A DNA stretch of 64,000 bases from NCBI GenBank assembly GCA_014529385.2, contig CM043959.1, positions 48,361,928 to 48,425,927 on the forward strand, written 5' to 3'. Of this stretch, positions 10,456-21,541 are shown one piece after another; the first letter of the stretch is position 1, and each line of letters starts with the position of its first letter. The stretch is from Adiantum capillus-veneris. Lineage: Eukaryota; Streptophyta; Polypodiopsida; Polypodiales; Pteridaceae. Position numbers and translations under genes: made by a program. The notes under the pieces are model-generated. The model searched no databases. It had not been told where the DNA came from and was given only the letters and a program-made list of their open reading frames with translations.

Positions 10456-11390
10456 TGTTAGAAGCTGGACACACCCCACGGCATCTAACTACTCGGCGGA
10501 CTATTATTTTTGTAATTATTCATTCATTGAGGAAAACCCGATTTTTTACCTTGTAAATATTGGGACTTACAGAAGTTTCCAGATTGTATTCCAATTTTGA
10601 TAGTTACATTGAATAGATGGTTGATTTTGGAAATTTAAGGTTTGAGAATTTGTAAGGTATATATACCACTTTTTGACCTTAATGAAGAACCTTTTGTCAT
10701 TTTTAAAAAGAAGTTTGAAGTCTGTGAGTGAGCGTACTGTGTACGAGAGAGAGAGTGTGAGCTTCGTCTTGACGCTACATGTGCTACGGTGGTCGGACTC
10801 GAGTGCGGAGAAGTGCAGTGTGTTGCCCCCGACTAGAGCTACGCGCCGATACCAACATTGTGCACATACGGTCCAGCTTTGAGAGCTCCTTCTACGAGCT
10901 TCATCGGGTATTTGGGTGAGCATACGCTATTTGATTTCTCATTGCAGTATATCCACGCGTTCACATTGAGTAGAACTACACATTAGGAACTTCAGATTTT
11001 GGAAACGAAGACCTGCAGATTTCAGCCAGACATCCTACGTGTTTCTGCACCGGGTGTTTTGGGTCTTGATTTTGGTTCATAGACCTTAGGGAGAGTGGCC
11101 TACATGTATTAGTAGGGTCTCCTTCAAGTTTTATGGTGTTTCAAAAGTGTTTGATGGGTGTTCGGCTCTAGCAAGCGTTGTAGGAAGTTTCCTCTTTTGT
11201 ACTCTTGAAGGCTGTGACCTAGACAATTGGTAGAGACCTCTATAGGAATTAGTTAAGAGTCGGTCGAGTGTAGGTTGACACCTTATGCTTGCTTCCACGC
11301 GCCTGCAGGTCAAGCTTCGTCCTTAGCTGACATTACTTGTTAGGTGAGTTCTCGTTGTGCTGACGTCCGTCACGGCGTACCCGTCCAACA
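10456..11390 (+). mobile_element. 3-prime LTR of the three-ORF element (935 bp)
   Basis: Starts TGTTAGAAG right after the polypurine tract and ends CCGTCCAACA. The end is supported by similarity to the LTR at 53930: read on the opposite strand, both start TGTT, then CGGGT-CGCCG-GACGGACG. A TATATATA box is at 10658-10665, about 200 bases into U3. A copy of the half-palindrome CATCCTACG seen in the upstream array lies at about 11032. The matching 5-prime LTR was not found in the window. Confidence 0.75.
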
Positions 11391-11439
11391 TCCATTTAGA
11401 CTAAGAATTTGGAAGTAGGTGCATCACAGATCTATCACT

Positions 11440-12480
11440 TGGCCATTATAACAAAGGCTTGAATTGTGGATCCAGTTGTTGGTGTGTTCTAGATCCACAC
11501 TTGGCCATTCTAACCTTGAGCGTCCATCACTTGTTCAAGCTTAAGTTATATTCAAGAATAGCGAGCCACAAGTTCCACCACTTGTCCAACCTAATGTCCA
11601 TTGTATTATAAATACTTATGAGGTCCATAATCTAATATATGCATGGAGAACAAATGTAAGGTCCACGTGTCTAAGCCTAAGCTCTATTGAAGCATAGAGA
11701 TTCACAAGGTTCACCACTTGTTTAAGCTAAGATTTATTCTAGCGTAGAGGTCCATTCTATTGTAGAATATAGAGCCAGAAGGTCAACCACTTATTCAAGC
11801 TAAGATCCATTGAATCATAGAGAGCCACAAGGTCCACAATCTATTTTAGGCATGAAGAATGGATGCAAGGTTCCACCACTTTTCTGAGAAAAGCCCCATT
11901 AAATTGTAAAAAGCGACAAGGTCTATGACTTATCCACGCTAAGGTCTAGTCAAGAATAGAGAGATGCAAGGTCCACAGTCTAGGCATGGAAGAAAAATTC
12001 CTGGGTCCACCTCTTATTTAATATAAGCCCCATCAAAGCATAGAGAGCCACAAGGTCCACCACTTTTTCAAGCTAAGCTCATTTGAACAATACAGAGCCA
12101 CAAGATCCTTAGTCTAAGCTGAAATGATGCAAGGTCTATCATTGAAGCCAAACTCTATCATTGAAGCAAAAAGAGTGACAATCTCTGAAACTTCTCCAAG
12201 CTAAACTCTATTATTGACACACAGATAGCCACAAGGTCCACCACTTGTCCAAGCTAATATTCATTAAATTATAGACAACCACAAGGTCTACAATCTAAGC
12301 TAGGCATGGGGAATTGATGCAAGGCTCACCACTTGTCCAATCTAAGCTCCATTGGAGCATAGAGAGCCACAAGGACCATAGTCCAAGCTAAGCATGGAAA
12401 ATCGATGCAAGGTCCACCACATGTACAACCTATCATTGGCTATTATATCTAGCAGCATGGCTTGCTTGGTTTCTAGATCC
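11440..12480 (+). repeat. Highly degenerate tandem repeat, about 110-120 bp period
   Basis: A phrase built from ATGCAAGGTCCACCACTTG, TCCAAGCTAAGCTCCATTG, AAGCATAGAGAGCCACAAGG and a GGCATGGA block recurs about nine times with many substitutions and indels (for example near 11640, 11830, 11960, 12050, 12240, 12310, 12420). It begins about 50 bases after the LTR end. No ORF. Confidence 0.65.
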
Positions 12481-13424
12481 ACCACTTGTCCAACCTGAAT
12501 TAAATTTTCCTGCTTGGATTCAAATTTTTCCTCTTATTTTCTCCTTGGATTCAAAATTCAAAATTTATAGATTTAATGAGAAATTTTTTGCTTCAATTCA
12601 AAATTTTCTACTTGAGGGAGATGTTATAGCATTAGAGCAAGGTCCACCAATTGTCCAACCTCAATCTATAACGTTCTTTATACTCAGAACCTATCTTATT
12701 TCATCCCAATAGTAGGTAAATTTCATTTGATGTATTATCTATGAGCCTCTCCTAGTTTCAGCTATATTCTTCATTAGAAACCTCAGTAAGATACGTTACC
12801 TTTGTTGAGAAATTAAACAAGGAATCACATTTACAGAGGCATTGGACAAAAAGCAGCAAAATACCAAAGAAATAAACTTCACTGGAAGACACAAGTAAGT
12901 CAACTACTAAAATTTACATGCGTACCATCTTGTTTTTTATGTATATGTATGTATGTCATGTACAAGCATATGTATTTGTATGTTTTGTATGTATATCACC
13001 ATGAGATAGTATACATCCTCTACCACGTGTATACATAAACATATGTACCTACATACATAGGTAAAGAAAACAAACTACCAATCATATTCACAACATGCAT
13101 ACACTACATTATTACCAATGGATGCACCTACAAAAGTAGGATAAACAGAGCAAGAATTAGAAATTTGGATTTTGTGTATATGTATGTGTGAGAGAGATAG
13201 AGTATCTATGTAAGTATGTGTGATGTGGTGTGTATGTGGGTCTTTATGGGAGCAAGGAAGGTGAAAAATGTGAAGGAAAGGAGTTTTCATCATGTTTATG
13301 TGTGGGTTGTGTGTGTGTGTGTGAAAAGCATCCATGTATATGTGTGTGTAAGAAGGCAACACAGAGAAAGAGAATTGTTTTGGTTTCTTGGAGAGCAAAA
13401 CATAAAGACAGAAACATATTGTAG

Positions 13425-13427
<3 letters not shown>
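12481..13427. other. AT-rich stretch without a gene
   Basis: No supported ORF. A small purine run (GAGGGAGA at 12615-12622) followed by TGTTATAG could be a relic polypurine tract and LTR start of a copia element, but nothing else confirms it. From about 12930 the DNA is rich in TATG and TGTG simple repeats. Confidence 0.4.

Positions 13428-13465
<38 letters not shown>
13428..13465. repeat. (GA)n microsatellite, 38 bp
   Basis: Uninterrupted GA dinucleotides. Short ORFs crossing it are translation artefacts. Confidence 0.95.
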
Positions 13466-13468
<3 letters not shown>

Positions 13469-13934
13469 AATGCACCTTGTCAAACACTTTTGATTTACAT
13501 AGTAAAAGATTTTTCTTTTTGTGATGTCGAAGCCCTGAGTGTTTTTGCCTTTGTCATGGTGTTCACGCTCTGTTTTTCACACGATGTGGTCCCTTTATGC
13601 GTGCAAGCCAGAAGTCCCTCTTTTGAATGCGATGTTGCCCCTATCATGTCGTGCACAGCTTGTTTTGCATGTGCTATAGTTTCCTTGTGTGCACGAGCAA
13701 GAAATCCCTTTGTGCATGCAAGAAAGAATCTCCCATGTCTCGTCTGGATTTCATTGTGTGTTTCTGTGATAGGGTTATCTAAAATGCCACGTGTACTTTA
13801 AAACTGAAAACTCATCTACCTCTTGAGCGATTTGCTTTTGTTTTGACCAATCGAGTTTTTTAAAAAATGGCAAATTTGGCATACCGTACAAGTAAAAATT
13901 CATGCTAAAAAGAGATAAAACCTCATTGATTTTT

Positions 13935-14335
13935 TGCCGCCCCTTGACACCGCTTGGGGTGTTTCCCCAAACCCCACGAGAGCTTCCGCCCCTCGAGCCT
14001 TCTCGGGGTGTTGCCCCAAATCCCACAGGGGTTGCCACCCCTAGACCCTGCTTGGGGCGTTGCCCCAAACCCCATAGGGACTGGCGCTCCTCGACCCTGC
14101 TCGGGGTGTTGCACTGAACCCCACAGGGGCTGCGGCCCCTAGACCCTGCTTCGGAGTGTTGCCACGAACCCCACAAGGGCTGCTGCCCCTTGACCCCACG
14201 GGGGCTGCTGCCCCTCGACCCTACTCGGGGCATTGCCCTAAACCCCACAGGGACTACCACCCCTATAGCCCTTGACCCTGCTTGGGATGCTACCCCAAAC
14301 CCCACCGGACCCCACTTGGGATGCTGCACAAAACC
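13935..14335. repeat. GC-rich tandem array, about 55-bp units, seven copies
   Basis: The unit is CTTGACCCTGCTCGGGGTG, then TTGCCCCAAACCCCACAGGG, then GCTGCCGCCCCT, repeated with variations from 13935 to 14335. Each unit contains self-complementary GGGG/CCCC blocks, so it can fold. Similar GC-rich phrases are known within LTRs of plant copia elements, which may be the origin. It contrasts strongly with the AT-rich flanks. Confidence 0.8.
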
Positions 14336-14603
14336 CCAATCTAAACTCTTTTTGCACCACCCTATTCCACTTTCTCAATTGTGGTCTAGCTTAGATAATC
14401 TATGTATCTAAAACCTAGTCTCTTTCCTTGCTTCACAACTCACCAAGGACAATCACCATAAATAAGTGGTGGAGAATGACTCTACTTTGGAGTTCATAAC
14501 TCAATATTTTCCTTGGACATTGACCATATCCACAACATGCCTAAACTATGCTCAAAGCTATTCTCGTCATAGCAAGCTTGGGGTTTTTTTTTTCAAATCC
14601 TAG

Positions 14604-15285
14604 TACTCTCTCTTGAAAAATTATTATTCATGCCAAGTTAATTACTCTCTAGTAATCTCTCTCTTGAAAACTTATTGTTCATGCCAAGTTAATTAAGTAC
14701 TATGTTCATGTTGCTACCATCAATTAAGTTCACCCTCTATGTTCTCAAAGTGATCTCACAAAAATGCTCACTTTAATTCTCTTAATTCCGCTATTCTCAA
14801 AGTTCAAAGGCCATTTCTATTACATTGGTATCAAAGCGTTTGGTTTCTCATTTCTTGTTTAAGAAGAGAGGTCCTTAAGTAGCCTATTAATGGTTGATTT
14901 TGTTAATTATATTAGGGTAAGTGGCACTGGGATCTATTATCAGTTTTGTTGATCCCACTACGTGGGATATGGTGCACACCTTGGGATATTTGGTCTTAAT
15001 AATGGGGTCTTTTTAGACTTACCTACTGCTTTACCATTATTGAGCCATAAGAAGTTGGAAAGGAGCTATCCCTCCACAATTTTGTTATGTTAGACCCACC
15101 CCATTACTCTCTATAATTAACCAATTCGAGCTGTGGGTGTAGATACTTAAGTGTTTATTTTTAAAGGCTAAGAGGAGTAGCAACTAAGGTTTTGAATTGC
15201 CAAAGAATACACTAAGTAAACACTTAAGTATAATTAGCATGGCTGACAATAACCAAGAGAGTAGAATGAACATTGATAACTTTGA
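14604..15285 (+). mobile_element. Chromovirus fragment C: LTR end, primer site, leader and gag start
   Basis: Plus-strand copy of the family found inverted at 26630-36144. The LTR end reads CTATTACA at 14824, then a primer site TGGTATCAAAGC at 14826-14837 (initiator-methionine tRNA type, one mismatch), then a leader of about 400 bases and the gag ATG at 15239 (MADNNQESRMNIDNF). Similarity stops at about 15285 and starts at about 14604, so both ends are truncated. A copy of a 50-bp phrase (CTCTCTCTTGAAAA, TTATTCATGCCAAGTTAATT) is tandemly duplicated at 14609-14697. The leader contains the hairpin 14995-15044. Confidence 0.85.
14995..15044 (+). other. Conserved leader hairpin of chromovirus C
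   Basis: CTTAATAATGG at 14995-15005 pairs with CCATTATTGAG at 15034-15044, an 11-bp stem with one T-G pair and a 28-base loop. Counterparts are at 35032-35081 and 61837-61886. Confidence 0.6.
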
Positions 15286-16777
15286 TATGTATTTTCTAGA
15301 TTGTCTTATAGAAGCATACTTTTTTGAGGATGGTAGATCTTCAGGTAAAACACCTATCCCAAAAAAAAAAACACCTCCTTTGATAACACTTCCCTTCCAT
15401 AATATAAAGGGACATTTTTCCTTCAACAGAAACAAATAAGTGATCATTTCTTGGGCAGCATCATGAGATTCTTCATTTTGAGACCTTTCAGTATGCTGCA
15501 AATTCCATGTGTAAGGACATGGGTCCTATGGGAAAGGCCACTAGCACAGCCGGACAGTGTGTACGCTAGGATTTACTACTAGCTTGACCCACCTAATCCA
15601 AAGGGATGGGTTGGGGCTCTTGAGCTCCTAAATTGGTCGAGTTAGCACAAGTTACATTATTATTAGCTTGATCCACCCAATCCAAAGGGATGGTTAGGGC
15701 TCTTAGCTCATAAATTGGTCAAGCACCTACATGTGTACATATAATCCATATATTATAATCAATGTCCACCCTTAAGCAAGTGTGACATTTCAGCTGGTCT
15801 TTATCTTGCAGGATTGGAGTATTTTATAATAACCACCATTCAACATAGTTCACAAAGTTTGGATGACACATCGACCAAAATCATGAGATGTTAGGTATGT
15901 AGTTTTCGTAGTACCATACTCTCCTCTGTGGAGGACCCCTTTATCATACAACAATTGGGTAGTCTCACATTTAAACACAGATGGTTATTCTTGCATCTAA
16001 ACCCTTTTAAACACAGTACATACGATTGAGTTATAAACATGGAATATTTTAGGAAGCATTTACTACAATTGGTGGGGGATTGATCCACTCGGTGGACCAT
16101 CCTCCACCAAGTGGATCTCTCCACTGGGATGGGGGAGGGCCACACACATTCACATACACACACACTTATCTAGTTGACATTTCCTTGAATAACCTTGGGC
16201 TGACGTATGTCCCACTTTGTAATCTCGTTCTCTCTATCTGGACAACAATGTCTTGGTTAAACCTTGGCCGGCTATAGCTAAAGCTTGAATACTTATTTAT
16301 ATGACAATGCCTTAGCTTACCCTCGAACACATACACAGACACACACACTTATCTAGAGGGCAAAGCCTCGGCTAAGCATTGGCCGACTTATTCCATCTCT
16401 AAAATAAAGTTGCTTTAGGTAGTACTGTATCCATATGCAACCCTATTGGCAGTTTGTGACTGGACAAATATCGAAATTCGGTGACCTATTTACAATGTTT
16501 TGACTACCTGGTAAATACATATAGCTTCATACAGGCCAATAATGTAATTTTTGAGTTTATTCTCCCTTCAGGTGATCCCTACTTAGCTTGTTACATGGGA
16601 CTACTGCTTAGTTGGCCATCTTCATGCCTAATAAAATGATACCTTAGTTATTGCTCACCAAGAATTTGAGTGGAGTGTAAACAACTATACAAGTATATTT
16701 TTCTTATTATATTGCCCCATGCGTGCTTCTGAATGTATCTTCTCTTTTGCATAACCTGTAGTTTCGTGGTTCAGGTA

Positions 16778-16819
<42 letters not shown>

Positions 16820-16891
16820 GTATGTTGAAGCGAGATCTCTTTTGCATAACCTATAGTTACGTGATCAAAGCGTTACATACACAGAGCTATT

Positions 16892-16962
<71 letters not shown>

Positions 16963-16980
16963 GTATGCTAAAGTGCGCAT

Positions 16981-17021
<41 letters not shown>

Positions 17022-18357
17022 CAGCTCAAAACATAATCTTCATTACTAGAAGATTCTCGACTCATCCATCCTAGCAAACAATGGCGACCACTTCTGCATG
17101 CTGTAACTACTTTCATTACGGCTAAATATAGAGTATCTGATAAAGCTCTATCTTTGGTCATTACTTAAAACGTATGGAGGGCACTTCAACTCAGCAGGTA
17201 GGTCTTTGTACCTAATGAGAGTTTTTGGATCACTCATCAGTGTATTATACATAAAAGAGAAAATGTTATGACTATTATATTGTCATGGTTATCACCTGGT
17301 TGGTAGCATAGTATAGGAATTTCTTACTGGTCGTGCTTTGAAGCAATTTTTAGTAGATAACTGATGTATAGCAATATATAACGTGGCATATATGCCATGA
17401 TAAAATTACATATAAAACTAAAGCAGGAGTTGAGGTTGGCAGCATCTGGTCTTTTTACATCAGGCAATGATTGAGGTGAATATACTGTTGGTTGGTATGT
17501 CACAAAATGATTTTTTATCTTTTAATACTAACATTTAGTGGTGGAATCATTGCATTAAAACTGGTGAATTATCCATAGCTGGACTTGGTCTTTTTTGAAG
17601 AATTTCGAGCACTTAAAGAAGACATGCACAAGTCTCTCAGCTCATGGCTCCTTTTTAGTATATGCTGGTGGTCTAATAGAAGAACATTCAGTATGACAAA
17701 ACCTGTTTTTGGATCATGAATGTACCATTTCACTAATTGGGGTTTCTTGCATGATTGTTGATTTAGATTTTGACAATGGACTCAATTTCCTAGCTTGATG
17801 AAGAGAAGTGAATAAACTGAAGTTCTATGATACATGATTATTTTAAAAAGTTTAAAAGCCTTCATCCTCCTGTGAGGGTCTCCAAAGAGATGGCAAATAC
17901 TGTGGCTTTTTTACTATTTCTTCGAAGAACAAACAAGATGCTATCCAATTTTTTCACATAGAAGAAATTGTTTTGGGCTTTGTAGATACATTTGACATAT
18001 GGTAGTCCATAATTTAGGCTGTAAGGTAATCTTTCAAGTGTGACATGGGTAACAATTGGACCTGTATTGACACCTGTAAAACACACAACCATAGCCAGTT
18101 CTCACTAAATGCTTTTGTATGGATGCAGGTAACAGCTAGATCCTTCTCCTTGTAGAATTAGTGGACGGTTTGTTTCTAAGGATTGGATATCTTCAAAGTG
18201 GATCAAATCAATGACAATAAGTGGAGAAAGGAAAATCTACATTTCTTCATGCTGTAGAGATTTTGGCTAATGTAAACTATTGACAGGGTGTTATTTACAT
18301 GTAACTTATCTCTTGAGTATATTGTCAATATCCTTGTACCCTTGTCCGTATGTATAA
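15286..18357. other. No gene seen; short duplication at 15576-15727
   Basis: No supported coding region. Two adjacent copies of a roughly 75-bp phrase (TAGCTTGACCCACCTAATCC, AAAGGGATGG, GGGCTCTT, AAATTGGTC) lie at 15576-15649 and 15656-15727. CA microsatellites fall at 16780-17018. The remainder is ordinary AT-rich DNA. Confidence 0.5.
16780..17018. repeat. Three (CA)n tracts
   Basis: CA runs at 16780-16818, 16896-16962 and 16982-17018. The segments between them share words (CTTTTGCATAACCT before the first two; CCCGTATG after the first two), so the cluster looks like a local duplication. Confidence 0.9.
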
Positions 18358-18645
18358 GGGTGAAAGCATGTTAACCTTTCGTGCTTTTTGTGCTAGTTAG
18401 CAGTTTCAAGTTAGCACATCTTCAAAAAGTTGGGCGTCCGGTAAATATTTTACAAATAATATCAAAATTTGTCGAAGGTTGTACATTTGGATTCCTTGTT
18501 TCAAGTGCTTTCTATTGATATATCATCTATCATAGATCTTGGAGATGTAGCTCAAGTTATTGTACTAGTTAGCATATGTCAAAATTGTGCTAGTTAGCAT
18601 TGTCCGGGACATGAAAAAGCATGACAGGTTAACATGCTTTCACCC
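18358..18645. mobile_element. MITE, 288 bp, with terminal inverted repeats
   Basis: The left end GGGTGAAAGCATGTTAACCT is mirrored exactly at the right end, and similarity continues with mismatches to about 35 bases (CGTGCTTTTT versus CATGCTTTTT). ATAA flanks both ends (18354-18357 and 18646-18649) as a probable target duplication. No coding capacity. The short duplication and the GGG terminus do not settle the superfamily; PIF/Harbinger-like is possible. Confidence 0.82.
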
Positions 18646-19579
18646 ATAATCTAATCTACTCCATTGTATGCTTCAATAGTTTGTATAATCAAACTATTGT
18701 TAGGCTTTTCATTTCAAACATCCGAGAGTGAAAGGCAACATCAACCAGTTTTTTGACATAGAGAGAGAATTTATAGCCTCTTTTTTGCGCTCTCTTGAGA
18801 AACACTTTTCCCTAGCACACTCCTTGGATGCGGAGTTGTCAACATCCGCATTACAGGTGGTGTACGCATCAAGACCCGGCTGACGGACATTTTTTGGCTG
18901 AGGCATAGACTTGGGCTAAAGTCATACATGTGGTGTCTTCATAGTGGTTACAGTTTTATGTTTCTCTGTCTTTTAAGTTCCTGATTTTAGCAGGTATTTT
19001 TTCACTTACAAATTCTATGTACGCATGTTGCTGATATTGCCTATGCACGTTCTTTTTGTGGAGCCATATTTGTCTAGTCTTGGTAATTTTTCTCGATCGT
19101 TTTTGAGACTCAATTTTGGAAGATCCCTTTTTGAGACTGTGGATAGTGTCTTTGAGTCTATGCAGCCTATTGGAGGGACCAGTGTGAGGTACTCTTTGAG
19201 TTGGAGTATTCTTATTCTTGAGATACCTTCGGTGATACAAGTAGATGGAGTTACCCATTACGATACCCTCGCCATACGATATGTATCTGGTTTGATTTTA
19301 TTCTTGACGCTATGTATGGAAGTCTATTGGCAATGACAATGTTAGTTTTTTGATGCCCAGTTAGTGCAGTTGGCACATTCTATACTTTTTTTCCTGTTGA
19401 ATTTTGAATCCTCATACAAAGGAGACTCTACAAAATTTTTCCCCCAAGTCATGACTTTTATTGTTGGCACTTTTGAGCCTATTTTGGTTGAGATTTTTCT
19501 CTCGATACAAAGGTTACTCTCCCCAAAAATTTGTAGCTTTTCACCATTGTTTGGCACCTCTCAAACCCTCTTGTCAGTG
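18646..19579 (+). other. Probable upstream or leader region of the copia element; no gene
   Basis: Lies between the MITE and the copia gag start. No convincing LTR end, primer site or long ORF was found, so the 5-prime LTR of the copia element is not placed. Confidence 0.35.
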
Positions 19580-19611
19580 ATGGATTCTTCTTCCAAAAAG
19601 GAGGAGTATTT
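19580..19611 (+). pseudogene. Copia gag, first exon-like piece (start codon), split by chromovirus A
   Basis: ATG at 19580 opens MDSSSKKEEY and stops at the chromovirus A insertion. The duplicated target TATTT (19607-19611) recurs at 25078-25082, where the gag frame resumes (HKFDGSNFTMWKECMKD). The two pieces therefore belong to one copia ORF. Confidence 0.85.
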
Positions 19612-20845
19612 TGTAATGGGAATGGCCTATGAACTTAGAGAATAGCGGAATTAAGAGAATTAGAGTGAGCAATTTTGAGAGCATAGAGGGTGAACTTAAT
19701 TGTTAGTAGCAACTCTATCATAACATTTAATTAACTAGGCATGAACAATACTTTTACAAGAGAGAGAGTGTAGAGAATATGACAATAGTTGAGGACCGGA
19801 TTTATGTGGAGCCGGTCCCCCCTCCAAAAGGAATTTGTATTATAGATTCTCTCATTAAGAGAGACTTGGTACAATACAATCTTTGTGTTCCTTGAGACCT
19901 CCTTGGCAATATGAAGATGGAAGGTTCACACACCAAGATTTTGCATAATTTCAACAATCAATCTTAGCTTGGAAAGAATCAAGAACTTGTGAACATCATT
20001 AATCTTTGTGTTCCCTAAATCATTTGAGTGCATGAAGATGTATACTTTTATGCATCAACTTGTGCTTAAAGCAATAATTAATCTACTTTGCAATACAATC
20101 AATCTACTTGCATTAAGTAATTAATCTACTTGCAATAAACCATTAGCCTTCTTGCAATAAGCATAACATGCACTTGTAGAAAGCATTAACTATCCCAAGC
20201 CTCAGTCCCAAGACCTCAAACACCTTCGAAGGTAGAGAGAGCTAGCAGGGAATGAGGGTAGGGAAGAGGAAGAAGAAACATTTCGTAGGAGAAATAATTA
20301 GTTCCTCACTTATCATACTCTTGTTGCTAGCATACATAATAGCATAGTAATGAAGAAGAAGGAGATGTCAAGCTTAAGCATTGAAGCATGGCTCTTGGTT
20401 GGATTTGCACTCCATAGCCAAGAGTGTTGGTGTAGGCTCTCAACCTCTACTTGCTTGGAGAAGGAGAGGGAGCTCTTGCACTTTGCATAGTACCCATGAG
20501 AGTGTTTGTGAGTGTGTGTGGGTGAGTATACCCCCTAAGAAACCCCCTAGCTTGCTTGGGTCGACCCCCCCCTTGTAGCTCATGCTTGAAGCTCATTGGG
20601 CCCCTCCAGGCCTAGCCAATCACAAGGAGGAGCCATTACAAGCAACAGAGGTAGCCTTGGGACAAGTGTCCCCCTTTCCCCTTTGAGAGAGAGGACTTGA
20701 TAAATGCAAAATCAATTAATTAAATATCCTAAATTATCATTGGACCCCTTGGGTGGCCAACCAATAGGCTTCAGGCACACCATGAGGGCAACATGGGGAG
20801 GAACTTGACAAGTGTCCTTGCTGCCTCTTCAAGCTGGGGCTTCCC

Positions 20846-20964
<119 letters not shown>

Positions 20965-21079
20965 CTCTCTCATCCCCCCCCTGGTAGGCTCGCCCCCCTC
21001 CTTGTAGGGATCTTTTTTACTTTGGATGAGCAAGCCCCTTAGTCATCAAGCATGACAAAGCACTTGAACTAGGGGGTGT

Positions 21080-21250
21080 TCCCACAAGCATCTCAAGGCA
21101 CCTCAAGCACCTTAATCATGTAGCAAGTGAAGCACCTCAAGCATGGAGCCAGTCAAGCACCTCAAGCATCTTAATCAAGCACCTCAAGCATGTCAAGCAC
21201 CTCAAGCACGACAAGCACCTCAAGCAGGACAAGCACCTTGAGCTTAGGCC
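21080..21250. repeat. Minisatellite of CAAGCACCT units in LTR A
   Basis: The words CAAGCACCT, CAAGCATGT, CAAGCACGA and similar 9 to 18-base variants repeat about ten times. The copy in the sister LTR is at about 24595-24770. Confidence 0.8.
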
Positions 21251-21541
21251 CGGTTCCCACCTCAAGATCAGCCCTAGCTTGCCTAAGGTCAAAGGACTTT
21301 TACACACATTATTGGAGGTCTTCAATGAAGCTAACCCTAAGGTCTTATGCTCCATTGGTTAGCCTTGCTCTTTGATAGACCATCTCTCATTTGGGCCCCT
21401 TAACCATTGGCCCCGTGTTGAGATAGATCTATAAGCACATGTCTATATCTTAACCCTTGTTCCCATGTATTCTCCCACATTAAGTGATCAGTTTAATATG
21501 AGAAAATCATTTGGGTTGGATAGATATTAATTTTTATGACA

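Noticed and set aside
13775-14411. ORFs of both strands through the GC-rich array
   Set aside because: Repeat units without stops; no protein family and no conserved start.
14604-15285. Chromovirus C as the lost end of chromovirus A or B
   Set aside because: It is on the opposite strand with its own truncated ends and duplicates parts that B still has.
16895-17161. ORFs across CA, TG, CT and GA microsatellites (also 20737-21042, 27560-27859, 35812-36243, 36543-37034, 63627-63953)
   Set aside because: Dinucleotide repeats are open in several frames; the translations are low-complexity artefacts.
20381-20578. ORF beginning MKHGSWLDLHSIAKS, also at 23981 and 35812
   Set aside because: It recurs only because it lies in the LTRs of one family, is antisense to the elements and runs into simple repeats.
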